Counted from the first letter of the stretch, positions 1 through 12,475 are shown. The stretch: DNA of 64,000 nucleotides from Cyrtodaria siliqua (GCA_037043455.1 JAWPHD010011258.1:21568-85567), one strand, 5' to 3'. Made by a program: numbers and translations. The notes: generated by a model from the letters alone, not told the origin.

Positions 1-109
1 TACGAATTTATCAGAATTGCCTTTGACGCAGAACCCGAAAAAAACACAAAAAAAACGAACAACCCGGAGATCACGGATTCCAATCTTACGGACACCACTG
101 GGGTTATTC

Positions 110-296
110 GCTGTATCCTTTGCCAAAACACGTCTCTAAGCCCCTTCGTCGTTGGGAACGTAACCCGGACGTTCCCGTACTTTGAAGGCAACTCTCCAGG
201 TAAGATATCAAACCATATCACTCTATTACATAAGAGTGTGGCAAGGCTCCCGGATTTCTATGTATTTCGATTCTCTCTTTAGCTGCTCGAAATAAC
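110..296 (+). repeat. Degenerate tRNA-SINE (family A), 3' half
   Basis: Old copy of the SINE seen intact at 37581-37901 and 30250-30565. The order of recognisable blocks is the same: the stretch ending in CGTAACCCGG, then a GGCAAGGCTCCCGGATTTCTATG-like block, then the CTCGAAATAAC-like block. Many substitutions; no target duplication seen. Bases 1-110 show nothing I can name. Confidence 0.55.
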
Positions 297-345
297 AAGT
301 GAGACCCACATTGTTGCTATCTCATATTCTTTGCAAATATAACCT

Positions 346-767
346 TACACTTCTCAAAACTGCTAACTACACCGCTACGTTTTGGGTTATATATATCGAT
401 GGGTTGAATGTTTTTCAATAAAATAAAAAGGAAATACCAATTCAATCATTTTTACATCATTTCATTTTATTTTTTTCATGGGCAATGCTAGAACTAAACC
501 ACAATAAGCAATTACAAACGACCCATGTAAACACTAAAGTCACACTTTTCATTTCTTGTTCATAAAAGTGTGACTTTAGTGTTTACATGGGTCGTTTGTA
601 ATTGCTTATTGTGGTTTAGTTCTAGCATTGCCCATGAAAAAAATAAAATGAAATGATGTAAAAATGATTGAATTGGTATTTCCTTTTTATTTTATTGAAA
701 AACATTCAACCCATCGATATATATAACCCAAAACGTAGCGGTGTAGTTAGCAGTTTTGAGAAGTGTA
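346..767. repeat. Near-perfect 422-bp palindrome
   Basis: Left arm 346-549 and right arm 564-767 are reverse complements over 204 bp with no mismatch seen, around a 14-bp loop (550-563). No coding potential. It could be a foldback element, a recent inverted duplication, a source of long hairpin RNA, or an assembly foldback. Bases 768-1247 downstream are AT-rich with nothing recognisable. Confidence 0.9.
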
Positions 768-1928
768 TATTATTATCACACTGGACGATAAATGGAACCG
801 TCTGCGATGTTAACGCTGATGTGATGCCTTAGCAACGCACTGGTTAGAGTAAAATGGCAGATTCTGGTTCTATACGCGCTGATACATTTAAGTGCGTTCT
901 CTTCCGTGAATGTATGCAACTGTTTCTGTCTTTGTTTCTGTCTTTTAAATACAAGTTGTTTTAATTGGAAGTATTGCATGTGCTTTTTCAGAAGCAGAAG
1001 TATAATCTGTCCGCACTTTAACTATATTCAATGTAAATACACTTCATATATCTAACTAAATTACACAGTTATATTATTTCAGCGCAATAATGCTTTTGGT
1101 GTCAGAGCGGTGAGAAAGTATTTCCGGGTCATAGGATGCTTAACTAGTTCCATGGAAAAAATTCCAAAGTTTGTAATGTGCACGTGCTTTTCTCTAGATT
1201 TCCTTTCATTTCCCAGTTAAAATTTAACCTGATGTTAAAGTGTTGTTAGTGCCCGCCATGAGGCGGGCACTCTTATTTGTAGAGCGTATGTTATATGCCT
1301 ATGGGCGAAGGAGGCTAATTTATTGCCCAAACAGTATTTTAGCTTAAACTATATTTTTATAACTTTACTGGCTCAATTGGTTAATTTCGTTTAACAAATG
1401 CTTTTATATTTTTTTATTAACTTAAACTATAAAAGTTTAGCAAGTTTATGACCGTTGCCCTTTTTGTTTTAATTTAAAATATTCAAATTAAAATGACTAG
1501 TCAGTAGGTTGGTAGACCACACTAAATTTTATTGATTAGGTAATTTTATAAACGTAGCGAAAATGCAACATCGTATTATTATTTACATTTTCGTGTAAAT
1601 ATTGTCGTATTCAATATAATTATAAACTGCCATGTATTAATTTGATACAAAGATAGCAAAAACATTAATTATTCAATATTTGAAAGTGTATTAAATTCAT
1701 ACAATATTTAGTATAAACAAACCTTCATCGGTAATTACGGACCATGGTCTGTCCGAACCAAAGTTTTGTTTTACAGTTTTGCTAATTTATAATAAATAGC
1801 GGAACATTTAATTTTATTTGTCATTTCGGATTATAAGAAATATTTATTATATATTTGAAAAACTTGATTAGAGTCTGATTAATCTTTTTTTTTTCATTAT
1901 AAAATAGCAATACATTTCGCACTTTTTT

Positions 1929-4900
1929 ATGGAACGAAAGCGAGGCTGGAAGAACCAAATAGAGGCTGGAAGTATCAAATTACAAGCGTGTCGGCCATCT
2001 ATTTCTGCGCAGTACAAAACAACAGCTAAAATGGTAAGAGGTCTTCTAGGAAATTTCCATCAAGGATGTGATATATTTCAGCCGTATAATGGAATGCAAT
2101 GCACTGCTATTGCGTTAGTTTCTTTAATGACCATATTAAATGGTGGTTTATAGAATGTTTCGATTGAATCTCGACCAAATGCGTTGTCGATTGACCAAGT
2201 TTTGCATGAGGGCACGGAACTGTATACAAATATTGTTGAACAAACTAACCATGTCGGTTATCTTGGACACAACCATTTACCAACTTATATGACTTTGAGA
2301 AATCGTGATTTTCAAGTTAATTATATGCTGGATACATTTTATGGTCCAATTGATGCTGCAGTAAATGACAATGCTGGTCAGATGTGCTTTTATGAATCAC
2401 TGAGTCAAGCTGTTGTACTTTCTAATTATCACTTACTTACTGTCAATGATTTAACAGTCTCTCTTTATTTAGATACTGATTCAAACCAATTTGCCATTTT
2501 TGATTCTCATGAACGAGGTAATAACGGTTTATATCATGAGCAGGGTGCAGCTGTTTTGCTTTTGTTTGACTCGTTTGATGAACTTGTGTTATACATTTTT
2601 GAAAATTACAGCGGTTATCTCTATGAACTGACACCAATTACTTTTACGGAAAATGCAGAACAAGTTAGGGTAGTAGAATCTAAAAGGCGTAAGCTAGAAA
2701 CTTGTAATCAAGTCATTCCAGAAACATCTACACCAAATAATAGCGTGTCTGTAGTCGAAAGTGAAACAAATAATCAATTTTTTTTTCAAGCAAAGACACG
2801 GCGTCTAAGGCGTAAGCTAGAAACTTGTAATCAAGTCATTCCAGAAACATGTACAGTCGAAAGTGAAACAAATAATCAAATTTTTGTTCAAGCAAAGACA
2901 CAGCGTCTAGACCACACATACTACTCTTCTAGTCATAATTCTAAAAAGCGTAAACATATTAAAAAAAGAGGGAAGCTGCAAAATATTTCTGTTTGCAATG
3001 CAAATGACACTGATAGGACAGACATATTTTGGAACTTTGATATGCTTGATGTAGGTTATACTTGTAATGTATCAACATCGGTAAATTTGACATTTTTGGA
3101 TTACGAAAGTACTGATGGTCATATTTCTTCTTATGAAAAAGATATTCGTTTGTGTCCAGTTGAAAGCTGTGCGAGTTGTAACAGATTTCTGTTTGCAGAT
3201 CAAGTTGTGCATTTGACAAAATTGAATGATGTTGCAAACTGTTTAAATATCTCTGAAAACTGCAGTCTTTGTCGATCTTGCCATAATCAATTAAAAACAA
3301 ATAATGTCCCAGCTATTTCTGTACATGGAAATATGCTATTTATTGGTGATATTCCGTTTCCATTGACTAGTTTGTCGTCCTTAGAGAAAAAACTTATTTC
3401 TAAAATAAACATATTTATGACAGTAATTATATTGCCAGGGGGTCAGTACGCTGAAAAGGGATTGGTTTTAAACCTACCTACAGACTTGCAGGAAACAATG
3501 ACACAGTTGCCACCACCCTCTCACAGTTGTTCCCATATGGTAATACACTTTAATAAAGAGACCGGAAAACCATGTGAAATAAGAGGCCAACAAGTGTCTG
3601 TTTCAACAATCAGGAATGCTCTGAAATGGTTGAAAATAAATAATCCCTTGTATTCTGATATCAAGTTCAAAGACAATTTACAGGATATAGATTCCCACAC
3701 TCAAACTAATAACGAGTGTACAAGTATCCTTTTAGAAAATGAGTTGGAAGAAAGTGTATTAGTTCCTGTTGGAGATTCTGGAACCTGCAGTCTTGAAGTA
3801 AATGATGCTAATCATATGCAAATTTTGCAAGTTAACAAGAACACAAATGAACCTGTAAACATTTTAGAATTAACTTGTGGAGAAGAAAAGGCGTTTCCAT
3901 GGCTATTTCCACATGGAAACAATGGGTTTAAGCATGAACGCCCATATAAGTTAACACCAAGTATGTACTTTCGAGTTCGCTTATATGATAAAACTGGTAT
4001 TTTTCGTAAAGACAGGACATACTTGTTACACACTGCTGTTTCTTATGATGTATTTTTGCTGAAAAGAGAAGTAAGTATCCATATGAAAATAAGAAAAAAG
4101 GTTGCATCTTGTGGAAATGAAAATCAAACTCCAGTTACAGCTGGAAATGTAAAAAATATTGATCAGAATTGTGACCTTTTGGAAAATTCTTACATGTTCA
4201 TGAAGAATATAAAAGGTACTGTGGCATATTTCAGAAATATGCTGTACGATTTGTTAGCAACGTTTCGCAGTTTAGGCCCTCCATCTTTATTCATGACCTT
4301 ATCAGCTGATGATCTACACTGGCCAGAATTGGGTATGAATTTAGAAGATATTAATTTCAAAGATGCCTTTGGTCGTTCGTTTTTTTCTTCCATGCGAAAT
4401 GATCCTTTATTAACTGCAACCCACTTTGACCGGCGTTTCAGAGCTCTAATGAAGCATGTCATTCATGGAAACTCGCAACCTCTTGGGAAAGTAAATGATT
4501 ATTTTGCTAGAATTGAATTCCAAAACAGAGGAAGTCCCCACATACATATGTTTTTGTGGGTTGCAGATCTACCACACACCATAGATGAACATACTTGTCC
4601 CTCTATAATTTCGTATATCAATAAAACTATTTCTTCAAATATTCCAGATGAAATTGATGATCCAGAACTGTATGAATTAGTAAATCGTTTACAAAAGCAT
4701 CATCATTCTCCATATTGCTGTAAACGTTCTGCCAGTTGTCGTTTTGGTTTTCCTAAACAACCATGTTCGAAAACGAGAATTGTGACTCATTTGCATCCGT
4801 CTTCAAAAAATAAAGGAAAATTTTATTTGTCAAAAAGAAATCACAATAGTATTTTCATAAATGATTACAACCCTACAATATTAAAGCACTGGCGTGCCAA

Positions 4901-6914
4901 TATGGATATTCAATTGATCCAAAATGCTGAAGGAGCTGCATATTATGTTTGTGCATATTTATGCAAGTCTGAGCCAGATGATTTGAAAAATGCATTGGGT
5001 GAATTGATCACATCAGTTTTCAGACAAGACCCAAGTATCCCTAAATATGTGAAATTACTTAAGATTGGTTTATGTGTTCTTAAACACAGAAGAATGAGTA
5101 GTCAAGAGGCTGCATACAGAATGGGTAACTTACACTTACTGCATTCTACTAGAACTGTTGTATACTTAAATACGCGTCACCCAGATAAAAGATTTAAGAT
5201 ACTAAAGCCATCAAAAGACATAGAAAACCTTGCAGATAATAGCACAGATATTTTTTGCACAAACATTTTAGATTACTATCAGGACCGACCTTACTCTTTA
5301 GAAAATTTGTCTTTTTACAGATTTGCATCTTGGTACCAAAAAATTCCAACTCCTACAAGCAATGTTACCACAAATAATAGAAATGAAAGAATTCATTGTC
5401 GAACTTTCGATGTTTGGTTACGGAAAAAAAGAAGATTTAGTGTCATCCGATATGCTCAATTCCCAATTGGTAGTGAGGACTACTTCTATAGTTTACTTTT
5501 GTTACTTTTGCCTCATACAGATGAAAGTCAACTTGTTTGTCCGTTTCAAAGTGCTAAAGATGCTTTTGAAGCAAAACAACATTTGTTCGATGACGACATT
5601 AACCACATTTTTTTTTCCCTTACAACAGAAATTGAAAATGCCATGCGACGCATCAGGTTATGTGAAAATGAATTGGGTATCCATGAAACCATTTCAGATA
5701 AAAATTGCAGTTCCAATGATTCAGCTGTTGACCAGACAATTGCCTTTTCTGCAGAAAATGACAATATTCGTAAAAACTTTGTTGAAAACAATAATAATGA
5801 CACAAATCTTGAAACATGTCATATTCATTCTTTACAATGTTGTGAATTTTCAGAAGATACTTTTAATGAAAATGTTAAAAAAATGTCTGCTTGCCAGTTG
5901 AAGGCTTTACAGCATGTTCAAACATACTTCAAGGATCGACTTCAATCTCCAATGCATGTATTTATTACTGGTGGTGCTGGTGTGGGAAAATCATTTGTTA
6001 CTCGAATGATTATAGCATTTTTGCAATTGTTTACAAGTTCATCTATTGGATCGTCTCCTGTTGTTGTGTGTGCTCCAACTGGTACTGCCGCTCGCAATGT
6101 TAATGGATTTACTATACATTCGTTGTTGAAAATTCCAGTTTCTAATTATTTGGAATATGAGCAACTTCCAGCTTCTGCTTTAGCAAGGCTACAAAGGCAA
6201 TTTTTATTAGTTCATACTATAGTCATAGATGAAATTAGTATGGTCAGTGACAAAATGATGACTTACATAAGTAGACGACTATCTGATATAAAGAATAACA
6301 AGTCTGCTTTTGGTAATATGAATGTTATAGTGGTTGGTGATTTCTTCCAGTTAAGGCCTATTAACGGGAAATTTGCTTTTTGTAACACTTTAATCTGGCA
6401 GCTCTTTCGGCCACTTTTCCTATCTGAAAATATGAGACAGAACAATGATTTAATCTATGCGCAACTTTTAAATAAAGCACGAGTTGGTTTACTTTCTGAC
6501 CAGGATGTAAGTCTCTTAGTGTCTAGGTTGCGGTTTGACTACAACACTGTTGAACCTTGTTTACATATATATGCATTGCGTAAAGATGTAGATGCTCATA
6601 ACTCTCATATGCAATCTCATTTAGATTCTGATGTTCATTTTGTAAGATCAGAACATTTTTTTGGTTCACAAGATTCGGAAATAGGTGGAAATGTATCATC
6701 AGACTATATACCACAAGATGATCGTATAGCTGGTGGCTTAGAGAAGGAGTTAACACTATCAGTCGGTTCAAGAGTCATGCTTATTAGAAATATTTTTACA
6801 CAGCATGGTCTTGTAAATGGTGCTACTGGAATCATTCAATCTTTTCATATATTTCACATGTGTATTTCTTGTAACAAGACCTTTCCATCAGTACCAAACT
6901 TTTTTACCTTGTGA
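1929..6914 (+). pseudogene. Helitron Rep-helicase with N-terminal protease-like domain, broken
   Basis: One long frame of about 1,660 codons interrupted by a TAG at 2151-2153. In order: a cysteine-protease-like region, with Cys in GMQC (2100-2102) before the stop and DSH (2502-2510) after it, resembling the Cys/Asp-x-His pattern of herpes-tegument-type (C76-like) deubiquitinases. Next is a Cys-rich region (CPVESCASC, CSLCRSC; about 3155-3290), then a Helitron-like N domain. The Rep HUH motif HIH is at 4539-4547 and the Tyr/Lys motif YYVCAYLCK at 4941-4967. The PIF1 helicase follows: Walker A GGAGVGKS (about 5970-5993), DEIS (6228-6239), GDFFQLRP (6336-6359), LVNGATG near 6815. The coding region then runs into a minisatellite and stops, so the last helicase motifs (SQG, YVALSR-like) are missing. 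The element would nick and copy single-stranded DNA when intact; this copy looks inactive. The protease assignment is inference from motif shape. Confidence 0.88.
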
Positions 6915-7240
6915 TCTACACATTGACCTTTGACCTACATTTTGAAAACTTTAACCTTCATCGTAACTTTTGAACCGTAAGATATAGGGCTTTTATTTTT
7001 CACATGTGTACGAGTATTCCTTATTACAAGATCTTTTGATCAGTACCAACACCTTTCACCATGCTACCTTGACTGTGACCTTTGACCTACATTTTTAAAA
7101 CTTTTAACCTTGATCCTAATTTTTTAACCATAACAGATAGGGCTTTCATATTTCACATGTCTATTCTTTGTGACAAGACCTTTCCATAAGTACCAACATT
7201 TTATACCTTCACCATGACCTTTCACCTAAATAGTGTTTCA
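6836..7240. repeat. Minisatellite, about 3 units of about 130 bp
   Basis: Repeats of a block containing TTTCACATGTGTA, ACAAGACCTTTCCATCAGTACC and TGACCTTTGACCTACAT recur near 6850, 7000 and 7150 with indels. It replaces the end of the helicase coding region, so it either inserted there or expanded after truncation. Confidence 0.75.
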
Positions 7241-7346
7241 CAAACACTTCTTGTTTTCTCTTGCAATTAATGCTTTTTTTTCAATTAATTTGAATGACTA
7301 TAATTTTTTAGCGGGCACTTGATGCTTTGCATCAAATTTTTCTTGT

Positions 7347-8669
7347 TCTTGTTGTCACGAATAGCAAGTATTTTACTGTGTTGTCCAGGGCTATGTCGTC
7401 GGAGAGCATGAGCAAAGAATATAGGTAGACATGCGCCTTTGACACGTGTTTATTTCAAAATACGCATAGTGTGAACGAATGACATGAAATGTTGAAAGGT
7501 CTCACTAAACAGTTGTTTCCCTTGCCAGTCAGGGTAGGAACTTTCTGGCGCTCAAAAAAGAAGATCTATGTTATTCGGTTCTTGCTTGCTTCTTAAAATT
7601 TGCAAATAGTTTCTCTTTTTTTGTTGCAGGTGACAAGAAGTTCATGATTTCATACATGATTGGATATCACTGAATGTTTCTGAACCCAGATCTGAGAATC
7701 TAATACCGGGTAGTGATACTCTTGAACATGTAAGTGAAATGGACAAATTCAAGAAGGTCTCTTCAAACTATCGATATTAAAAAAAAAGCAAATTGGTCAA
7801 CCCAGTGTTTTTTTATGGATATTTCGAGCAAAAGATTTCAAGTTTCACAACGAAAATATTTTTAAGAAAATTCAGGACTTTCTACAGTGGTCCAGAGAGT
7901 AGAACCATACAAAATATACTGTGTTGCGAGACGTATAGCTACATCTGACTTCGAGGTTTTCGTTGAACACTGTCCGAAAAGACAATATAAAATTGTTATT
8001 ATGGATTAAAATCAAATAAGTTCTCTTTTATTCGTTCCAATTAAGCAGTATATAATAATGAAATAACATTACTACTGTTAAGTTATTGTCAATTTTACCC
8101 TCGTTTACACTTAAAAAAACAACACCAGGCTATCATCTCTTAAATTATGGATTCGTTCGTATTCAATTGATTTCAATTGATCGAGTTCAGTTACAATGGA
8201 GGTTTAAATGTGCTTTCACTTATAACTAGGCATGTGGCACCTTTCTAAATTGGTACATACTAACACTGCATGTCTAATTGGAACCTCCTCCTTATATTAA
8301 GGAAAACATATCTGAAAATATATGTAGAATAGTATTTATTATTGTAATATTGTATATATCCTGTAATTTTTAATTTTCGTAAATAAATAGAACATGTAAA
8401 TAAAAATTAAATGATACAATGATGTACTGCCGGCGGGTAGCATACTAAGCAGGAAGACACGTGCTTTGGTGTGAAAGGGTGGCGCGTGCTAAGTGCGAGA
8501 TAGAAAATACACAGTTACTGAAGTCATAATTAAATCTTTCCCTCGACTTATATTTTGGTATGATACAGTAACCCAGGGTTTATCTTAAACTACGTATATA
8601 ATAATAGTATTTATTATTTATTCCGGTAATATACAAACGTAACATATTCTCTAATTGCAGTGTAATGTT
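7347..8669. other. Gene-free AT-rich stretch
   Basis: No convincing coding region, RNA gene or terminal-repeat pair was found. All frames are short. GC rises slightly near 8430-8480 without a recognisable feature. Confidence 0.6.
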
Positions 8670-8670
8670 C

Positions 8671-9025
8671 TTAAAGGGAGTACATCAGGCTTTTCATGGG
8701 GGTCTAAGTGTACGACTTAAAATTGACAAATATTAACATTTTCTATTCTACATGGCCAAAACATAATGAATGAGCCTAAAAATGATCCTTGTTTTGCAAA
8801 GAAATTGATTCAGCACAGTAATATGTGCTATCCTAGGTGACGCACCATGGTTAATTTCAGCATTTTACGTCTGATTCCGTCCTAGCTATATGGTGTATTC
8901 AAAGTTTAGACATTAACAACATGGTTCTAACAGCATAATTTGATTGATATAAGTGTTTTATCATGAAATGGAACATTTTTATAATTAAAGATGTTTCTAG
9001 AAAAATCCTGATGTACCCCCTTTAA
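8671..9025. mobile_element. TTAA-flanked MITE
   Basis: Terminal inverted repeats AGGGAGTACATCAGG (after TTAA at 8671) and CCTGATGTACCCCCT (before TTAA ending 9025) match except for one base. TTAA duplication is typical of piggyBac- or Kolobok-mobilised elements. Non-coding, 355 bp. Confidence 0.8.
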
Positions 9026-9086
9026 GATAAAACGGAACATTGAGCATTATGACATTTAAAAAGGCAATAACTCTACACTAACTTAC

Positions 9087-9894
9087 ATGAAAGTAGGTGT
9101 GACATGGCGATGTATTATAATTGCACGTGCTGTCATTATTAAGATTTCCCCGACTCATGTTTTGGTCGCTAGTCAAGGTTTGAAGAAACTGACCAAAGTC
9201 GTTGAACGCGAACAGCTCTTTTTACACGGAGTACCAGTAGACACATCTCTACATGCCGATTTCGAGTCACATGCGCAAGATGCTGTGTCAAATACTATTT
9301 TGTCTCAATACCATTTCAACACAATCAGCGTTGTTGAGCACAGGTGATGGCGATTGCCTCTTTAACGCATTCTCTTCACATCTAGTGGACAATGAGTCCA
9401 AAAGTATTGAGTTACGCTATAGCACAGACCTAATAACAATATTAATAGGTTTGTGGCTATAGATGTTGTCTTGAAATGGTCGTAAATACGTCAAGGATTA
9501 TGCGCCACCTTTTGTATCACAAATTAGAACTGTTATCACCGGACTGTGATCGTTAAGACCATTACGACTGAATTCCCCGAATCCACTCTATGTTCTATGC
9601 ACGAGACACTTACAAGAAAACGCTAGACACCACCTGACTGATGACGGTGTAAATGTCCAGGAACGCAAGGTCATCTTGAACAAAATATTTGGCGATGACG
9701 GCATTACACATACAATGGACAGCATTTGCTTTGAAAACAAATGCGACCAACTCGAATCTTACTGTACAAATATATCCATGAAATGTGTGCAGTACTTCCA
9801 AAAAAGACTGAAGGGACATTTAAAAGTTAAGGACTGAATGCAACTAGACCAATAACAATAACAAATTATTGCGAGTCGGTCAATCATATCCTAA
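9087..9894 (+). pseudogene. OTU plus MULE-transposase-like gene, 5' part, decayed
   Basis: Fragments of one protein lie in different frames. First is an N-terminal piece ending DTSLHADFESHAQD (near 9238-9290). Next is an OTU-type cysteine-protease signature TGDGDCLFNAFSSHL (about 9340-9385; Asp-x-x-Cys pattern). A short piece KYVKDYAPPFVSQIR follows at about 9487-9531, then a C-terminal piece with LCTRHLQENARHHLTDD (about 9593-9645) and IFGDDG. The last block resembles the region after the catalytic core of Mutator-like (MULE) transposases and vertnin-like proteins. The MULE catalytic core itself appears deleted. Reading continues across the Harbinger insertion into 13898-14190. The family call is by recognition, without a search. 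Confidence 0.6.
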
Positions 9895-9910
9895 TGCTAT
9901 GGTCACAAAG

Positions 9911-10023
9911 ATCGGCCGGTATCCGGGGATAGGGGGTAATCGGGAGTACACCGCTGGTTTTGGCCATTTTTCCGACATCGGACAACACCGGTCAAAAAAT
10001 TTGTCACACAAAAAATTCGCCTG
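9911..10023. repeat. Harbinger left subterminal GC-rich motifs
   Basis: CGGCCGGTATCCGG (near 9913), GACATCGGACAACACCGGTC and similar CCGG-rich words recur in both orientations. They are shared with the right subterminal region 13430-13860, so they are probable transposase-binding repeats. This is inference from their symmetrical placement. Confidence 0.6.
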
Positions 10024-10551
10024 GGTACCCTGGGTCTACCCCCGCCCGAACCCCTTCCCAACGACGACAGAGACATGCCCTTCTTCATGATCGGGGATGA
10101 CGCGTTCCCGCTGAGGACGTATATGATGAAACCGTACTCCCACCGCTACCAGACAATCCCCGAGCGCATCTACAGCTACAGGTTGTCGCGGGCCCGGCGT
10201 GTTGTGGAGAACGCGTTCGGCATCCTGGCCCGCCGCTTCAGATGCCTGCTGACCACCATCCAACTCAAGCCCCGCAACGTCGTCAAGGTTGCAAAGGCCT
10301 GCATGACGCTCCACAACATTATGAGGACCCGCTACCCCGGCCTGCAGAACCCGGACCTCGACCGGGAAGACGACCAGATGCAACTTGTGCCCGGGGCGTG
10401 GCGGGACGACGCTGTGATGCAGGATGTCGAGGCAGAAGGACGGGGCCCTAGGACGACCCAAGCTGGCAAGGAGCAGCGCGCGTACTTTAAGAACTATTTC
10501 ATGAGTCCGACCGGCAGTGTCCCGTGGCAGCATGTGGCGATACAACAATGA
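10024..10551 (+). pseudogene. Harbinger DDE nuclease, C-terminal fragment
   Basis: Homology begins upstream of the first Met, at GTLGLPPPEPLPNDD (about 10025-10072), and runs to the TGA at 10549-10551. It contains GDDAF (second catalytic Asp, about 10093-10107), a PYSHRY-like block, then RRVVENAFGILARRF with the third catalytic Glu (about 10207-10209). A HNIMRTRY-like helix follows. The first catalytic Asp and the whole N-terminal half are absent: the coding sequence abuts the subterminal repeats directly, so an internal deletion removed about half the gene. The 159 codons from the ATG at 10075 are uninterrupted and strongly GC-rich. Confidence 0.88.
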
Positions 10552-10559
10552 CTTTGTGT

Positions 10560-11320
10560 ATTACTTTCATTGTGACAGACACTTTCATTACATTCCTATT
10601 TTACTATGTCCCATGCTTGTAATAAATATGTTTGCTATATTTGTATCATTCCATGAAGTTGTTGCATTGAAATAAAATATTTTTTTCATAAATATGAAAC
10701 ATTTCTTTTGTACTTTCTTGTGTGTTAACACTAATAAAACACTAATAAAAGGTATACACTTAAAATACATTGGTTTGAAATAAAATAAAGAAACCTTTAA
10801 AGAAATATAATGGTTTGAAAAATTAAAATAAAAATCTGGACTGAGAAATAAAACAGCATAATTCTAATATCAATCATTGTGATTGTCTTAATAAAAAGTA
10901 ATTTCACTAGTTAAATTTGGGGGACATATAGAGCAATCCCCAGACTTTGACTGTCATTACATTTTTTAAAAAGAAGAGCCAAATACATAAAGCAAAGTCT
11001 TTTCAGTTATTATTTTAGACTTTGTACGAATTTGACCTTTAAAACATTTCACCTTTGTTTTTTTTAGATGACCTTTATTATTTCTATTGTAAAATTGACC
11101 TTACTATTTGCTTTTTTTTTCTTTGTTATTGGACCGTTTATAACAACTTTATTTTATACAAGGCAAAACAGACACATAAATTATTTTAAGACCCAGGATT
11201 TTTTATTAAAACTCAAAGCACATTCTTTTAATATGCACAGTCACATGGTAATATAACATAAACATATCCAACGTCAATGGTAATCACATCAATAGATGCA
11301 CATATAAAGTAATCACAAAA
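10560..11320. other. AT-rich spacer between the two Harbinger genes
   Basis: Non-coding, with AATAAA-like signals after the nuclease (for example near 10620, 10672 and 10781). Short hydrophobic frames here look like chance. Confidence 0.6.
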
Positions 11321-11321
11321 G

Positions 11322-11699
11322 TCACAGATCCCTGGCCATATCCTTGTCCATATCCCTGTCCATATCGTTATCCGAGTCGGACACATGGCTCACATGGCTC
11401 ACATGGCTCCTCTGGTTCGAGTCTATAACTATGTTGTGCACATCGTCGGAGGGGTGGAGTGTCCTCTGCGTATCCTGAAGCAACTGTGACAGGGACTCAG
11501 TGGACTGTCTGGACTGCTGAGCGGGGGGCGTGTCCAGGCCTGAAGTACGCGTCGGGAGCGAGCTGCCCAAGGGTGACGTCATGGTGTCAGCTACGGTCCA
11601 TGCCTGGTTCAGCAACGAGGCGTTCGGCGAAGTCCCAAACAGCAGACTGTCAAAGGAGGTGGCAGCTGGCGCAGGGGCCGAGTGGGCACGAGCTGGATA
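11322..11699 (-). pseudogene. Harbinger MADF gene, exon 5
   Basis: The acceptor is at TTTCAG/TATCC (exon starts 11699), the stop codon at 11322-11324. It encodes a Ser/Pro-rich region and a C-terminus with acidic repeats (SDNDMDRDMDKDMARDL). Phase 0 joins exon 4. The internal frame is open. Confidence 0.75.
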
Positions 11700-11831
11700 C
11701 TGAAACATAGTAACATAAAAACATTACTACAGTGCAAAAGAAGACTATAAGTGTTAGGCATAAAATGTTTATATTGTAAAATAACTGCAATGAGATGTAC
11801 TGTACAATGTAAAGAGCTTAGAAAAACATAC

Positions 11832-12139
11832 CTGTAGTTGTGTGGCAAACTGCGGCTGCTGCTGCTGGTGGCCCCGTGGAGGGATGGCAGAGAGGGTGAT
11901 GTACTGTTGCTGTGGCAACAAGGTCGGCAGCTGCGGCTGTGCTAACGGCTGTGGCTGTGGCTGTGGCTGCGGCTGCGGCGTGGGCTGGACCTGCCCCGAG
12001 ATGTACCGCATGGCCAGCGCGAAACTGTCGGCCTGATACTGGCGGTACAGTTCTCGGGGATCTCCGACTGTATGCTGACTAGCCAGTCAGCCTACGCCGC
12101 ACTATCTGGGTTCTGGGATGCCTCTCGCATAGCCTGCAC
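11832..12139 (-). pseudogene. Harbinger MADF gene, exon 4, with stop and frameshift
   Basis: The acceptor is CACAG/GTGCAGGC and the donor CTACAG/GTATG. It encodes VQAMREASQNPDSAA, then an in-frame TAG at 12092-12094, then ADWLVSIQSEI. The frame changes near 12060 to RELYRQYQADSFALAMRYIS and a Gln/Pro-rich tract. Length 308 is not a multiple of 3 although both ends are phase 0, confirming a net frameshift. This exon kills the gene. Confidence 0.8.
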
Positions 12140-12256
12140 CTGTGAACAGAACATGAGCATTGCATTTAATAGTAAATACAAAAAAACTTGCATTCAAAAG
12201 TAATGGGATGTAAGTATAAGACAATGCTCAATGTGGCAATTTCATCATGTATTTAC

Positions 12257-12475
12257 CTTCTCCTCCGCCTGCTTGGCTGACTCGGCACTCTTCTCCAGAA
12301 ACTTAAGGAGCACTTCCTGCACAACCGAGGACTTCGCTGAGGGCTTGGCTGAGGACTTGGACTTTGAAGTACCCCTGGAAGTGCTGGGAGCTCCCTCATC
12401 TGCCGCCACCGACACCGACACCGACTCCGACTCCACGTCCGACCCAGACTCGTCACCGCCCTCAGCCCCGGCAAT
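12257..12475 (-). pseudogene. Harbinger MADF gene, exon 3
   Basis: The acceptor is GTTTCAG/ATTGCC, the donor GAGAAG/GTAAAT; 219 bp, phase 0 at both ends. It encodes an acidic Ser-rich linker and a helix (VLLKFLEKSAESAKQAEEK) that may form a coiled coil. Confidence 0.75.

Larger units (their letters stand above)
1248..7346 (+). mobile_element. Helentron/Helitron-like rolling-circle transposon
   Basis: The boundaries are inferred from termini around a Rep-helicase gene. The 5' side has AGTGCCCGCC at 1248, the first arm of a 10-bp hairpin (1248-1271, loop ATGA). The 3' side has its inverted match AGCGGGCACT at 7310-7319, immediately followed by a TTGATGC/GCATCAA hairpin (7319-7335) and a T-rich tail. 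An internal inverted repeat followed by a 3' hairpin is the asymmetric end structure described for Helentrons. No target duplication is expected for this class. Exact ends are uncertain by some tens of bases. AT-rich non-coding sequence lies at 1272-1928. Confidence 0.6.

Noticed and set aside
11068..11256. Small hydrophobic reading frame, possible membrane peptide
   Set aside because: AT-rich spacer between two Harbinger genes; Phe/Leu/Ile content follows base composition.
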